DNA of 64,000 nt from Streptomyces bauhiniae (GCF_004784475.1 NZ_SRRT01000001.1:992001-1056000), one strand, 5' to 3'; counted from the first letter of the stretch, positions 8,864 through 18,125 are shown. Made by a program: numbers and translations. The notes: a model not told the origin generated them from the sequence alone.

Positions 8864-8936
8864 GCCCCCGTTGTGTAGCGGCCTAGCACGCCGCCCTCTC
8901 AAGGCGGTAGCGCCGGTTCGAATCCGGTCGGGGGTA
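8864..8936 (+). tRNA. tRNA-Glu (CTC anticodon), copy 3
   Basis: A 73-base cloverleaf with acceptor GCCCCCG/CGGGGGT, anticodon stem CCGCC/GGCGG and loop CTCTCAA. It closes the Gln-Glu-Glu-Gln-Glu cluster and is followed at once by a terminator. Confidence 0.97.
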
Positions 8937-8942
8937 CAGAAG

Positions 8943-8975
8943 GAAGGCTCCTCGCGAACGCGAGGGGCCTTCGTT
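8943..8975 (+). terminator. Terminator of the tRNA cluster
   Basis: A 13-bp stem (GAAGGCTCCTCGC, one T-G wobble) with loop GAAC, followed by GTTGT, 6 bases after the last tRNA. Confidence 0.88.
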
Positions 8976-9104
8976 GTATTCCGGCTCCTGCCTCAACAGC
9001 CGTGCGCCGAAGCCCCGTTGAGCCAAGCAGGTCGGGCGGGAGCGGGCCGCGGCGTTGGGGCCCGCTCCCGCCCAGGGGAAGCGTGGAAGCAGTGGGGAGA
9101 GCGC

Positions 9105-9821
9105 TCAGCCGGAGCGGCGCAGCGCCTCCGACAGCCGGCCCGCCGCGTCGATCACCGCCTGGGCGTGCATCCGGCCGGGATGCCGGGTCAGCCGCTCGAT
9201 CGGTCCGGAGACCGAGACGGCGGCCACCACACGGTTGGACGGCCCGCGCACCGGCGCCGAGACCGAAGCCACGCCCGGCTCCCGCTCGCCGATCGACTGT
9301 GCCCAGCCCCGGCGGCGCACCCCGGACAGCGCCGTCGCCGTGAAGCGCGCCCCCTGCAGACCCCGGTGCAGCCGCTCGGGCTCCTCCCAGGCCATGAGGA
9401 TCTGCGCCGAGGAACCCGCCTTCATCGTGAGCGTCGAGCCCACCGGCACCGTGTCCCGCAGTCCGGACAGCCGCTCCGCGGCCGCCACACAGATCCGCAT
9501 GTCGCCCTGGCGCCGGTAGAGCTGCGCGCTCTCGCCCGTCACGTCCCGCAGATGCGTGAGCACCGGGCCGGCCGTCGCCAGCAGCCGGTCCTCGCCGGCC
9601 GCCGCGGCCAGCTCCGACAGGCGCGGGCCCAGGATGAACCGGCCCTGCATGTCCCGCGCCACCAGCCGGTGGTGCTCCAGAGCCACGGCCAGCCGGTGGG
9701 CCGTGGGTCGTGCCAGTCCGGTGGCCCCGACCAGACCCGCGAGGGTGGCCGGACCGGACTCCAGAGCGCTCAGGACAAGGGCCGCCTTGTCCAGAACGCC
9801 GACGCCGCTACTGTTGTCCAT
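9105..9821 (-). CDS. ndgR: IclR-family regulator NdgR
   Basis: A 238-residue IclR-type regulator. The N-terminal winged helix ([15 protein letters not shown], then [20 protein letters not shown]) is followed by the C-terminal effector domain ([20 protein letters not shown] and [14 protein letters not shown]). Length, sequence and its place divergent from leuCD match NdgR of Streptomyces, which controls leucine synthesis and other amino-acid genes and influences antibiotic production. The ATG is preceded by GGGAG at 10 bases. A longer reading frame upstream lacks a binding site for ribosomes and runs into leuC. Binding to the shared region and feedback by an amino-acid-related ligand are family knowledge, not visible here. 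Confidence 0.93.
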   Translation of the reverse strand: MDNSSGVGVLDKAALVLSALESGPATLAGLVGATGLARPTAHRLAVALEHHRLVARDMQGRFILGPRLSELAAAAGEDRLLATAGPVLTHLRDVTGESAQLYRRQGDMRICVAAAERLSGLRDTVPVGSTLTMKAGSSAQILMAWEEPERLHRGLQGARFTATALSGVRRRGWAQSIGEREPGVASVSAPVRGPSNRVVAAVSVSGPIERLTRHPGRMHAQAVIDAAGRLSEALRRSG

Positions 9822-10018
9822 GCAACGATACTCCCGTCTCACTCTGTGAAACGCAAGTTCAATTTTCTCCGGAACGCGCCACTCTTGAAGCACACGGCGG
9901 CCCGCGTACGGCGGGCGCGGTGCCGGACGCCCGTACGCACCGAGATCACGGCGCGGGCGTCGCTTCCTCAGGTTCTCTAGATGTGTCGGCGGAACCGTGG
10001 CCGGCCGGAGGGAAAGCG
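9822..10018. promoter_or_regulatory. Divergent ndgR/leuC control region
   Basis: This gap of 197 bases must hold both promoters. The imperfect dyad TGAAACGCAAGTTCA at 9847-9861 is the best candidate for an IclR-type operator. A GGAGG ribosome site ends 8 bases before leuC. I see no leucine-rich leader peptide. Confidence 0.45.
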
Positions 10019-11446
10019 ATGGGTAGGACACTCGCGGAGAAGGTCTGGGACGACCATGTCGTCCGGCGCGCCGAGGGCGAGCCCGACCTTCTCTACATCG
10101 ATCTGCACCTGCTGCACGAGGTGACCAGCCCGCAGGCGTTCGACGGTCTCCGCAAGAGCGATCGCGCGGTCCGTCGTCTCGATCTGACCATCGCCACCGA
10201 GGACCACAACACTCCGACCCTGGACATCGACAAGCCGATCGCGGACCCGGTTTCGCGGGCTCAGTTGGAGACGCTGCGCAAGAACTGCGCGGAGTTCGGG
10301 GTGCGGCTGCATCCGCTGGGCGACGTCGAGCAGGGCGTGGTGCACGTGGTGGGCCCGCAGCTCGGGCTGACGCAGCCCGGCACGACCGTGGTGTGCGGTG
10401 ACTCGCACACTTCCACGCATGGTGCGTTCGGTGCGCTGGCGTTCGGTATCGGCACCTCGCAGGTCGAGCATGTGCTGGCGACGCAGACGCTGCCGATGGC
10501 CCGCCCCAAGACCATGGCGATCACCGTGGAGGGTGAACTGCCCGAGGGCGTCACCGCGAAGGACCTGATCCTGGCGATCATCGCCCGGATCGGCACCGGC
10601 GGCGGTCAGGGTTATGTCCTGGAGTACCGGGGCCCGGCCATCGAGAAGCTGTCGATGGAGGCGCGGATGACCATCTGCAACATGTCCATCGAGGCCGGCG
10701 CCCGCGCGGGCATGATCGCCCCCGACGAGACCACCTTCGCCTACCTCCAGGGCCGCCCGCACGCCCCCGAGGGCGCCGACTGGGACGCGGCCGTCGAGTA
10801 CTGGAAGACGCTGCGCACCGACGATGACGCGGTCTTCGACGCCGAGGTGGTCATCGACGCGGCCGAACTCTCCCCGTTCGTCACCTGGGGCACCAACCCC
10901 GGCCAGGGAGCGCCGCTTTCGGCGCACGTCCCCGACCCGGCTTCGTACGAAGACGCATCGGAGCGGTACGCCGCCGAAAAGGCCCTGGAATACATGGGGT
11001 TGACCGCCGGGCAGCCGCTGCGGGACATCGCCGTGGACACCGTGTTCGTAGGCTCGTGCACCAACGGCCGCATCGAGGACCTGCGCTCGGTCGCCGAGAT
11101 CCTCCGGAGCCGCAAAGTCGCCGACGGCGTACGGATGCTGGTCGTCCCCGGCTCCGCGCGGGTGGGTCTGCAGGCCGTGTCCGAGGGGCTGGACGTGGTC
11201 TTCAAGGAGGCCGGTGCCGAATGGCGGTACGCGGGCTGCTCGATGTGCCTGGGCATGAACCCCGACCAGCTCGCACCGGGGGAGCGCTCCGCGTCCACCT
11301 CCAACCGCAACTTCGAGGGCAGGCAGGGCAAGGGCGGCCGTACCCACCTGGTCTCGCCGCAGGTCGCCGCCGCCACCGCCGTCCTGGGCCACCTCGGCTC
11401 GCCCGCCGACCTGTCCGACACCCCCGTGCCCGCTGGAGTGCGATAA
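10019..11446 (+). CDS. leuC: 3-isopropylmalate dehydratase large subunit
   Basis: The 475-residue aconitase-family large subunit converts 2-isopropylmalate to 3-isopropylmalate in leucine synthesis. It carries the [4Fe-4S] ligands in [13 protein letters not shown] is the substrate loop, [14 protein letters not shown] and CSMCLGMN provide the three cysteines. The ATG is preceded by GGAGGG. leuD follows after 2 bases, so the two subunits are made from one message. The gene is divergent from ndgR, its likely regulator. Length is normal for bacterial LeuC. Confidence 0.97.
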   Translation: MGRTLAEKVWDDHVVRRAEGEPDLLYIDLHLLHEVTSPQAFDGLRKSDRAVRRLDLTIATEDHNTPTLDIDKPIADPVSRAQLETLRKNCAEFGVRLHPLGDVEQGVVHVVGPQLGLTQPGTTVVCGDSHTSTHGAFGALAFGIGTSQVEHVLATQTLPMARPKTMAITVEGELPEGVTAKDLILAIIARIGTGGGQGYVLEYRGPAIEKLSMEARMTICNMSIEAGARAGMIAPDETTFAYLQGRPHAPEGADWDAAVEYWKTLRTDDDAVFDAEVVIDAAELSPFVTWGTNPGQGAPLSAHVPDPASYEDASERYAAEKALEYMGLTAGQPLRDIAVDTVFVGSCTNGRIEDLRSVAEILRSRKVADGVRMLVVPGSARVGLQAVSEGLDVVFKEAGAEWRYAGCSMCLGMNPDQLAPGERSASTSNRNFEGRQGKGGRTHLVSPQVAAATAVLGHLGSPADLSDTPVPAGVR

Positions 11447-11448
11447 CG

Positions 11449-12042
11449 ATGGAAGCCTTCACCACCCACACCGGCCGGGCCGTGCCGCTGCGCCGCAGCA
11501 ACATCGACACCGACCAGATCATCCCCGCCCACTGGCTCAAGAAGGTCACCCGCGACGGCTTCGAGGACGGCCTGTTCGAGGCATGGCGCAAGGACGACAC
11601 CTTCGTCCTCAACCAGCCCGAGCGGCAGGGCGCCACGGTCCTGGTCGCCGGCCCCGACTTCGGCACCGGCTCCTCCCGCGAGCACGCGGTGTGGGCACTG
11701 CAGAACTACGGCTTCAAGGCCGTGATCTCCGCCCGCTTCGCCGACATCTTCCGCGGCAACTCGCTGAAGAACGGCCTGCTCACGGTCGTCCTGGAGCAGA
11801 AGATCGTCGACGCCCTCTGGGAGCTGACCGAACGCGACCCCCAGGCCCCCGTCACCGTCGACCTCGAAGCCCGCGAGGTACGCGCCGAGGGCGTCACCGC
11901 CCCCTTCGAGCTGGACGAGAACTCCCGCTGGCGACTGCTGAACGGCCTCGACGACATCTCCCTCACCCTGCGCAACGAGGACGACATCGCCGCCTTCGAG
12001 AACGCCCGCCCCGCACACAAGCCGCGCACCCTGACGAGCTGA
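11449..12042 (+). CDS. leuD: 3-isopropylmalate dehydratase small subunit
   Basis: A 197-residue swivel domain that pairs with LeuC. The segments [16 protein letters not shown] and [17 protein letters not shown] are the family signatures; the second binds substrate phosphate-like groups. Its ATG lies 3 bases after the leuC stop, so translation is likely coupled. A strong hairpin follows 45 bases downstream. Confidence 0.97.
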   Translation: MEAFTTHTGRAVPLRRSNIDTDQIIPAHWLKKVTRDGFEDGLFEAWRKDDTFVLNQPERQGATVLVAGPDFGTGSSREHAVWALQNYGFKAVISARFADIFRGNSLKNGLLTVVLEQKIVDALWELTERDPQAPVTVDLEAREVRAEGVTAPFELDENSRWRLLNGLDDISLTLRNEDDIAAFENARPAHKPRTLTS

Positions 12043-12086
12043 GCAACCGCTCGCACGCATAAGGTTTCGGCCACCTCGACGGCCGC

Positions 12087-12121
12087 CGCGTACCCCCGAT
12101 CGCCACGATTGGGGGTACGCG
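12087..12121 (+). terminator. Terminator after leuD
   Basis: A 16-bp stem (CGCGTACCCCCGATCG with its complement, one G-T pair) closes a 3-base loop. The remaining 12122-12305 shows only the promoter of the next gene. Confidence 0.85.
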
Positions 12122-12305
12122 CATGTCCGGGTCCGGACGCCTCCGAACGCACCCCAAGCGCTCTCCAACTCTCCTTCACCGCAACGAAGTTGCAGGTCCG
12201 GGCGCCCTCCCGCGGCACCCCCTCCCCGAGCCCCGAAACGGCGCGCGGAGGCGGCAGTTGCCCCCTGCGCAGGCGACAACTCGCCCCAGATGGCACAATC
12301 TGTGC

Positions 12306-12536
12306 ATGGAACACGACGGCCAACTCCAGCTCTATGCGGCAGTCGCGGACCAACTCAAACAAGCGCACGCAACCGTGCGCACACTGCAAGTCCCGGAGGG
12401 CGTACGGATGGCGCTGACCCGGAAGCTGCTGGTCATTACGGCCGCGGCCAAACACGATCTCGCCGGCGCGGCAACGCGTCTCGAACGATTCACCGCGGAC
12501 CTCGAAGCGGGCCGGATGCCCGAAGAGGACCGCTGA
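12306..12536 (+). CDS. Conserved 76-residue hypothetical protein
   Basis: A small, soluble, mostly helical protein: an acidic start (MEHDGQLQLYAAVADQL), a basic middle (VRMALTRKLLVITAAAKHD) and an acidic end. No domain is recognised. No Shine-Dalgarno precedes the ATG; instead CACAAT stands at 12294-12299, 6 bases before it, which fits a leaderless message. I place the start here because the longer upstream frame has no signals. It lies between leuD and hupS in an order I recall as conserved in Streptomyces. Function unknown. Confidence 0.75.
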   Translation: MEHDGQLQLYAAVADQLKQAHATVRTLQVPEGVRMALTRKLLVITAAAKHDLAGAATRLERFTADLEAGRMPEEDR

Positions 12537-12593
12537 ATCCGTCCGGGACCGCCGAAACCGATGCGGCACAAGGGTGAGAAGCCCGTTTCGTGT

Positions 12594-12622
12594 TTGATTT
12601 GCGGTATATATCTGCCTAACGT
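12594..12622 (+). promoter_or_regulatory. Promoter of hupS
   Basis: TTGATT, a 17-base spacer that is A+T-rich (TATATAT), and TAACGT form a good housekeeping-type promoter 51 bases before the hupS GTG. Confidence 0.75.
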
Positions 12623-12673
12623 GCGAAAAAGCTTGAACACTTTCGTTCTGGCGATGTCTCCGAAGGGGAAGAC

Positions 12674-13282
12674 GTGAACAAGGCGCAGCTCGTAGAAGCG
12701 ATTGCCGACAAGATGGGTGGCCGCCAGCAGGCCGCCGATGCTGTCGACGCGGTCCTGGACGCCATCGTCCGCGCCGTCGTCGCGGGGGACCGGGTCTCGG
12801 TCACCGGCTTCGGGTCCTTCGAGAAGGTGGACCGCCCCGCCCGCTACGCCCGTAACCCCCAGACGGGCGAGCGTGTTCGGGTCAAGAAGACCTCGGTTCC
12901 GCGCTTCCGCGCCGGCCAGGGCTTCAAGGACCTGGTGAGCGGTTCGAAGAAGCTTCCCCGTGGTGGCGAGGTCTCCGTGAAGAAGGCGCCCAAGGGCAGC
13001 CTGACCGGCGGCGCTTCCGCGACCGTGAAGAAGGCCGCGGCCAAGAAGGCCACCGCCAAGAAGTCCACCGCCAAGAAGGCGGCGCCGGCGAAGAAGACCA
13101 CGGCCACCGCCAAGAAGGCCGCCGCGAAGAAGGCCCCGGCCAAGAAGGCCACCGGCACCACCGCGGCCGCCAAGAAGACCACCGCGAAGAAGAGTCCCGC
13201 GAAGAAGGTCACCGCCAAGAAGGCGCCCGCCAAGAAGTCGACGGCACGCAAGACCACCGCCAAGAAGACCACCGCCCGCTAG
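12674..13282 (+). CDS. hupS: HU-family nucleoid protein with histone H1-like tail (HupS)
   Basis: A 202-residue DNA-binding protein. Residues 1 to about 95 are a complete HU fold ([16 protein letters not shown], then [20 protein letters not shown] with the Arg-Asn-Pro loop that bends DNA). Residues 100-202 are a Lys/Ala tail of repeated AKK, PAKKA and TAKK units, like eukaryotic linker histone. This two-domain form is HupS of Streptomyces, which compacts spore chromosomes. The GTG start is preceded by GAAGGGG. A clear promoter lies upstream and a strong terminator downstream, so the gene is monocistronic. Confidence 0.95.
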   Translation: MNKAQLVEAIADKMGGRQQAADAVDAVLDAIVRAVVAGDRVSVTGFGSFEKVDRPARYARNPQTGERVRVKKTSVPRFRAGQGFKDLVSGSKKLPRGGEVSVKKAPKGSLTGGASATVKKAAAKKATAKKSTAKKAAPAKKTTATAKKAAAKKAPAKKATGTTAAAKKTTAKKSPAKKVTAKKAPAKKSTARKTTAKKTTAR

Positions 13283-13329
13283 AGGCACGGACTTCCACGG
13301 CACCCGGTCCTCAAGGGCTCACACGCGCC

Positions 13330-13358
13330 GGGCCGGACTCCCCTGGGGAGTCCGGCCC
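13330..13358 (+). terminator. Terminator between hupS and the leftward 67-residue gene
   Basis: A perfect 14-bp inverted repeat (GGGCCGGACTCCCC) around one base. It can serve hupS and, being symmetric, the convergent gene. Confidence 0.88.
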
Positions 13359-13401
13359 GCGGTGCGTTCATACGGCCGCTCAGCGCCCGTTCAGCGCCCG
13401 T

Positions 13402-13605
13402 TCAGAAGGTCTGGAGGGTGACCAGCGTGATCCGCAGCCCCTCGTCCCGCCCCTCGGTCTCGATCCGCACCCGCTGACCGGGCCGCAGCAACCGCAGCCC
13501 GCCCGCGTCGAAAGCGGCCGCGTCGAAGGGCACCGGGGTGCCGTCGTCGAGCAGCACCTGCCCGCTGCGGCTCTCGGGGTCGTAGGTGTAAGCGGTGGCC
13601 TGCAT
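13402..13605 (-). CDS. Small OB-fold-like (cold-shock-like) protein
   Basis: A 67-residue protein that reads like a cold-shock-type beta-barrel: YTYDPESRSGQVLLDDG, PFDAAAFDAGG, then LLRPGQRVRIETEG. The aromatic RNA-binding motifs RNP1 and RNP2 of true cold shock proteins are not evident, so nucleic-acid binding is uncertain. It begins 9 bases after the cofC stop and is probably in one message with it. Function unknown. Confidence 0.75.
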   Translation of the reverse strand: MQATAYTYDPESRSGQVLLDDGTPVPFDAAAFDAGGLRLLRPGQRVRIETEGRDEGLRITLVTLQTF

Positions 13606-13614
13606 GTCCGCAGC

Positions 13615-14265
13615 CTACTGCCCGGCGAGCGGCACCGGCGCGGTCCACGAGGCGCTCGCCGCCGCGGTGTACGGGCCCACACCCAGCGCCAGCGCCACCC
13701 GCAGGTCGTCGCCCGTGTCCACGTCCCGCCGTACCGATTCGACGCTGCCCGGCGCCAGTTCCGCCGCGCCCGAGGCGCGGTGCCGGGCGCGGGAGGCGCC
13801 GCCGAAGGCCGGGGCCAGTTCCCGGCCGGGCGCCGCCGCGAGCAGGGTCGTGCCCCACGCGGCCGCGTCCGCCAGGAAGGCGCGCGGGAATTCGGCCGCC
13901 GCCGTGAGGACCCGCGCCAGTTCGGCGGGGCGCAGGGCGGGCAGATCGGCGTTGAGCGCGGCGACGGCCGCCTCCGGGCGGACCGCGCGCACCGCCGAGG
14001 CGCCGTGCGCCAGCGCGGCGTTCAGGCCGCCGGCCGGCTCGTCCGGCACGATCCGGGCGCCCAGCGCGGCCAAGGCCCGTCCGGCCACCGGGTCGTCCGT
14101 GACGACCGCCACATCCGCGACCTCGGGACACTCCAGTACGGCGGCCACCGTGTCCTGCGCGAACGCCAGCACCAGGCCGGGCCGCGCCCCGTCGGCAACG
14201 GCGTCCGCGAGCCTGCTTTTCGCCCGCGCCAAGGGCTTCAGGGGGATGACCAAGCTCCACTGCAC
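13615..14265 (-). CDS. cofC: 2-phospho-L-lactate guanylyltransferase (coenzyme F420 synthesis)
   Basis: A 216-residue nucleotidyltransferase-fold protein. The start WSLVIPLKPLARAKSRLAD and the later LNADLPALRP match CofC/FbiD, which activates phospholactate or phosphoenolpyruvate with GTP for F420 synthesis. The start is GTG. It is slightly short at the C-terminus compared with some relatives but has the nucleotide-binding and metal motifs. The other F420 genes are not in this window, as is usual in Streptomyces. It is divergent from plsC, with 222 bases between. Confidence 0.88.
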   Translation of the reverse strand: MQWSLVIPLKPLARAKSRLADAVADGARPGLVLAFAQDTVAAVLECPEVADVAVVTDDPVAGRALAALGARIVPDEPAGGLNAALAHGASAVRAVRPEAAVAALNADLPALRPAELARVLTAAAEFPRAFLADAAAWGTTLLAAAPGRELAPAFGGASRARHRASGAAELAPGSVESVRRDVDTGDDLRVALALGVGPYTAAASASWTAPVPLAGQ

Positions 14266-14487
14266 CGGCGTACCGTCCCTCTCTGCTCGCGCTCATTGTC
14301 ACCCGCTCCCACCAGGCGGCCCGAGCCGCCCCGAGGTGTGGGGGAATGCTGTGAAGGCCAGTCCGGGGGCGGTCGCCGCGGACATGCGGGCGTACGGTGT
14401 TCTCGACAGACCGGCGGCCCGGAGTCACACTTGTGCGGCCCCCGGCCGAGGTGAAGGCCCTCAGAGGCCATGGAGGAAGGTGTCCGC

Positions 14488-15345
14488 GTGTCCCGCCGCA
14501 GAATCGGCTTCTGGTACCGCTTCGCCGCGGTGATCTGCAAACCGCCGCTGGCGGTTCTGATCAAGCGGGACTGGCGAGGAATGGAGCACATTCCGGCCGA
14601 CGGCGGATTTATCACCGCGGTGAACCACAATTCCCACGTGGACCCCTTCGCGTACGCGCACTATCAGTACAACACCGGACGGGTTCCGCGATTCCTGGCG
14701 AAGAGCGGCCTTTTCAAGAAGGGATTCGTCGGCGCCGCGATGCGCGGTACCGGACAGATCCCCGTCTACCGCGAGAGCACCGACGCGCTGAGCGCATTCC
14801 GCGCCGCGATCGAGGCGGTGGAGAAGGGCGAGTGCGTCGCCTTCTACCCCGAGGGCACCCTGACCCGCGACCCCGACGGCTGGCCCATGGCCGCCAAGAC
14901 CGGCGCCGCCCGCGTGGCCCTGCAGACCAAGTGCCCGGTCGTGCCGGTCGCCCAGTGGGGCGTCAACGAACTCCTGCCGCCCTACGCGAAGAAGCCCCAC
15001 CTCTTCCCGCGCAAGACCCACCACGTGCTGGCCGGCCCGCCGGTGGACCTCTCCCGGTTCTACGACCGGGAGATGACCGCCGACGTCCTGAGGGAGGCCA
15101 CCGAGGTCATCATGGCGGCCGTCACCCGCCAGCTCGAGGAGATCCGCGGCGAGAAGGCACCGGCCGTGCCCTACGACCCGCGCCGCGAGCGGATCGAGCA
15201 GCGCCGCCGCACCCGCGCCCAGTCCGGCCCGATCGCCCCGTCCGGCCACTCCGTGCGGTCCGGCGACGGCCAGGTCCAGGACACCGTGCCCGCGCCCGCC
15301 GCCGAGGCCACGCCCACCGCCACCGAAGGGGGAAGCGGCAAGTGA
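14488..15345 (+). CDS. plsC: 1-acyl-sn-glycerol-3-phosphate acyltransferase
   Basis: A 285-residue PlsC-type enzyme that adds the second acyl chain to make phosphatidic acid at the membrane. The catalytic H-X4-D motif is NHNSHVDPF near residue 49, the glycerol-phosphate site is FYPEGTLTRD near 118, and a hydrophobic segment FAAVICKPPLAVLI lies at the start. The GTG at 14488 is chosen because GGAGGAAGG stands 7 bases before it; the ATG at 14470 lies upstream of that site. The last 50 residues are a disordered Ala/Pro/Thr tail. Its stop overlaps the gpsA start by 4 bases, which ties the two steps of phospholipid synthesis together. Confidence 0.92.
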   Translation: MSRRRIGFWYRFAAVICKPPLAVLIKRDWRGMEHIPADGGFITAVNHNSHVDPFAYAHYQYNTGRVPRFLAKSGLFKKGFVGAAMRGTGQIPVYRESTDALSAFRAAIEAVEKGECVAFYPEGTLTRDPDGWPMAAKTGAARVALQTKCPVVPVAQWGVNELLPPYAKKPHLFPRKTHHVLAGPPVDLSRFYDREMTADVLREATEVIMAAVTRQLEEIRGEKAPAVPYDPRRERIEQRRRTRAQSGPIAPSGHSVRSGDGQVQDTVPAPAAEATPTATEGGSGK

Positions 15346-16352
15346 GCACGCCTGTCCGGGTCGCCGTCATGGGCACCGGCTCCTGGGGCACCGCGTTCGC
15401 CGTGGTCCTCGCCGACGCGGGCTGCGAGGTCACCCTCTGGGCCCGCCGCGCCGAAGTGGCCGACGCGGTCAACTCCACGCGCACCAACCCCGGCTACCTG
15501 CCCGGCGTCGAGCTTCCGCCGGGCGTGCGCGCCACCTCCGACGCCGCCGAGGCGCTCGGGGACGCCGACTTCGTCGTGCTGGCGATCCCCTCGCAGACCC
15601 TGCGCGCCAACCTCGCCGACTGGGCGCCGCTGCTCGCCCCGCACTCCGTGCTCGTCTCCCTGATGAAGGGCGTCGAACTCGGCTCCGCCATGCGGATGAG
15701 CGAGGTCATCGAGGACGTCGCCAAGGTCGGCCCCGAGCGGATCGCCGTGGTCACCGGGCCCAACCTGGCCCGTGAGATCGCCGCCCGGATGCCCGCCGCC
15801 GCCGTGGTCGCCTGCACCGACGAAGCGGTCGCCCGGCGGCTCCAGGCGGCCTGCCACACCCCGTACTTCCGGCCGTACACCAACACCGACGTCATCGGCT
15901 GCGAACTCGGCGGCGCGGTCAAGAACGTCATCGGTCTCGCCGTCGGCATCGCGGACGGCATGGGACTCGGCGACAACGCCAAGGGCTCGCTCATCACGCG
16001 CGGCCTCGCCGAGACCACCCGGCTCGGCATGGCGCTCGGCGCCGACCCGCTGACCTTCTCCGGACTCGCCGGACTCGGGGACCTGGTGGCGACCTGCTCC
16101 TCGCCGCTGTCCCGCAACCACACCTTCGGCACCAACCTCGGCAAGGGCATGACGCTTCAGGAGACCATCGCGGTCACCAAGCAGACCGCCGAGGGCGTCA
16201 AGTCCAGCGAGTCCGTGCTGGATCTGGCCCGCAGGCACGGTGTCGACATGCCGATCACCGAGACGGTCGTCGGAATCGTGCACGACGCCAAGCCGCCCGT
16301 CGTCGCTCTCAAGGAGCTGATGTCGCGCAGCGCGAAGCCCGAACGACGCTAA
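15342..16352 (+). CDS. gpsA: Glycerol-3-phosphate dehydrogenase (NAD(P)+)
   Basis: A 336-residue enzyme that reduces dihydroxyacetone phosphate to glycerol-3-phosphate. The Rossmann motif MGTGSWGTAFA opens the protein; the catalytic Lys is in GGAVKNVIGLAVGIADG, and GDNAKGSLITRGLAE completes the active site. The GTG start overlaps the plsC stop (GTGA), indicating coupled translation. The product is the acceptor used upstream of PlsC, so the operon makes chemical sense. Confidence 0.97.
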   Translation: MSTPVRVAVMGTGSWGTAFAVVLADAGCEVTLWARRAEVADAVNSTRTNPGYLPGVELPPGVRATSDAAEALGDADFVVLAIPSQTLRANLADWAPLLAPHSVLVSLMKGVELGSAMRMSEVIEDVAKVGPERIAVVTGPNLAREIAARMPAAAVVACTDEAVARRLQAACHTPYFRPYTNTDVIGCELGGAVKNVIGLAVGIADGMGLGDNAKGSLITRGLAETTRLGMALGADPLTFSGLAGLGDLVATCSSPLSRNHTFGTNLGKGMTLQETIAVTKQTAEGVKSSESVLDLARRHGVDMPITETVVGIVHDAKPPVVALKELMSRSAKPERR

Positions 16353-16408
16353 ACGCGTATACGCTGCAGCGTTCCCCCTGGTGTACTGTCCGGTACTCTC
16401 AACGCGAT

Positions 16409-17566
16409 ATGAGCACCGAGAACCTCCCCCAGAGCCCTGCCGCGCAGCCCCGTAAGCCGCGGGTGGCCGTCGTGTTCGGCGGCCGCTCCTCCGAACACGG
16501 GATCTCCACCGTCACCGCGGGTGCCGTCCTGGGCGCCATCGACCGGACCAAGTACGACGTCCTGCCGATCGGCATCACCCGTGACGGCCGCTGGGTGCTG
16601 ACGGCCGACGAGCCGCAGCGGATGGCCATCACGGACCGCCGCACCCCGGAGGTGCTGGACGTGGCGGAGTCCACCGAGGGCGGCGTGGTGCTCCCGGTCG
16701 ACCCGGCCAACCGCGAGGTCGTCTACAGCGAGCCCGGCGCGGTGCCCAAGGCGCTCGGCGAGGTCGACGTGGTCTTCCCGGTGCTGCACGGCCCCTTCGG
16801 GGAGGACGGCACCCTGCAGGGTCTGCTGGAGCTGTCCGGTGTGCCCTACGTCGGCTCGGGCGTGCTCGCCTCGGCTGTCGGCCAGGACAAGGACTACATG
16901 AAGCGGGTGTTCACCTCCTTCGGGCTCAAGGTCGGCCCGTACGTGGTGATCCGGCCCCGCGAGTGGCAGCGGGACGAGTCCGCCGCCCGCAAGCGGATCG
17001 TGGACTTCGCCGGTGAGCACGGCTGGCCGCTGTTCGTGAAGCCAGCCCGCGCCGGCTCCTCCATCGGCATCACCAAGGTCGACGACCTCTCGGGGCTCGA
17101 CGAGGCCATCGCCGAGGCCCAGCGCCACGACCCGAAGATCATCGTGGAGGCCGCGCTGTCCGGCCGCGAGCTCGAGTGCGGTGTCCTGGAGTTCGAGGAC
17201 GGCCCGCGCGCCTCGGTCCCCGCCGAGATCCCGCCGCCGAGCGCGCACGCGTACTACGACTTCGACGCCAAGTACATCGACTCCACGCCCGGTGTCGTCC
17301 CGGCCCCGCTCACCGACGAGCAGACCGCGGAACTCCAGCGGCTCGCCATCGAGGCGTTCGAGGCCGCGTCCTGCGAGGGCCTGGTCCGCGCGGACTTCTT
17401 CCTCACCGACGACGGCGAGTTCGTCATCAACGAGATCAACACCCTGCCCGGCTTCACCCCCATCTCGATGTACCCCAAGATGTGGGAGGCGTCCGGCGTC
17501 GGCTACGCGGAGCTGGTGGACCGCCTGATCCAGGCGGCACTGCGCCGCCCGACCGGGCTGCGCTAG
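16409..17566 (+). CDS. ddlA: D-alanine--D-alanine ligase
   Basis: A 385-residue ATP-grasp enzyme that joins two D-alanines for peptidoglycan precursors. Visible parts are VVFGGRSSEHGIS at the N-terminus, HGPFGEDGTLQGLLEL, the ATP-grasp loop PARAGSSIGITKV, and the Mg-binding VINEINTLPGFTPISMYP. No Shine-Dalgarno precedes the ATG; TACTCT at 16394-16399 ends 9 bases before it, so the message may be leaderless. It is separate from gpsA by 56 bases. Confidence 0.97.
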   Translation: MSTENLPQSPAAQPRKPRVAVVFGGRSSEHGISTVTAGAVLGAIDRTKYDVLPIGITRDGRWVLTADEPQRMAITDRRTPEVLDVAESTEGGVVLPVDPANREVVYSEPGAVPKALGEVDVVFPVLHGPFGEDGTLQGLLELSGVPYVGSGVLASAVGQDKDYMKRVFTSFGLKVGPYVVIRPREWQRDESAARKRIVDFAGEHGWPLFVKPARAGSSIGITKVDDLSGLDEAIAEAQRHDPKIIVEAALSGRELECGVLEFEDGPRASVPAEIPPPSAHAYYDFDAKYIDSTPGVVPAPLTDEQTAELQRLAIEAFEAASCEGLVRADFFLTDDGEFVINEINTLPGFTPISMYPKMWEASGVGYAELVDRLIQAALRRPTGLR

Positions 17567-17586
17567 CCGCTCACCGCGTCACCGAG

Positions 17587-18105
17587 TCAGCGCATGGAGG
17601 CGATCCCCTCGGGGATCGCCTTCTTCACGGCCGGGGCCAGGTCGACCAGGACCGCCGTCGAGTCGTCCGGGCCGGACAGCTCCTTCGGCAGCGTGATCTC
17701 CACATAGGCGCGGCGGTTGGCGGTGGTGAAGCGCGAGGAACCGTCGTCCCGCTTCTCCATCAGCCAGTCCACGCCGTCCACCCCGCCGGCCAGCGCGGCG
17801 GGGTCGTGGCCCTGGGCCACCTTGGGGTCGGTCATCTTCGGCGGCCGGACCACCCCGCAGCGCAGTATGATCGCCGGGCCCGACCAGCCCGCCGTATAGG
17901 CGGAAGCGGGCCGTGGGTCGTCGCGGTGCCGGCCGTCCACCTTCTTCGGCAGCGCCTCGTCCAGACGCCGGCACAGGGGGGCGGTCCGTGCGTCGGGGCG
18001 GGGAGCCGCGACCGTGGTGCCGTCGTCCGCCGTGGAACAGCCCGCGACCGCGATCAGCAGCGCGGGCGCGAGCAGGCCGAGGGGCCGGTGACGGAAGAAG
18101 TTCAC
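17587..18105 (-). CDS. DUF3515 lipoprotein
   Basis: A 172-residue actinobacterial DUF3515 protein. The signal region LGLLAPALLIAVAGC ends in a lipobox (VAGC) near residue 22, so it is predicted to be lipid-anchored outside the membrane. The rest is a compact domain with LCRRLDEALPKKVDGR and a conserved Cys in IILRCGVVRPP. Function unknown. It is read toward ddlA and ends 20 bases from it. Confidence 0.88.
   Translation of the reverse strand: MNFFRHRPLGLLAPALLIAVAGCSTADDGTTVAAPRPDARTAPLCRRLDEALPKKVDGRHRDDPRPASAYTAGWSGPAIILRCGVVRPPKMTDPKVAQGHDPAALAGGVDGVDWLMEKRDDGSSRFTTANRRAYVEITLPKELSGPDDSTAVLVDLAPAVKKAIPEGIASMR
17599..17620 (+). terminator. Hairpin inside the 3' end of the DUF3515 gene, likely ddlA terminator
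   Basis: GGCGATCCCC, 2 bases, and GGGGATCGCC form a perfect stem followed on the + strand by TTCTTC. It lies 33 bases after the ddlA stop, inside the convergent coding region. Confidence 0.6.
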
Positions 18106-18125
18106 CGGCCAAGCGTAGACGGGGG

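Noticed and set aside
8458-8936. tRNA cluster as an integration site for a mobile element
   Set aside because: No integrase, excision gene or repeated tRNA 3' fragment is seen nearby; flanking genes are core genes.
9850-10018. Leucine attenuator peptide before leuC
   Set aside because: No short frame with runs of leucine codons and no alternative hairpins with a T-tract were found.
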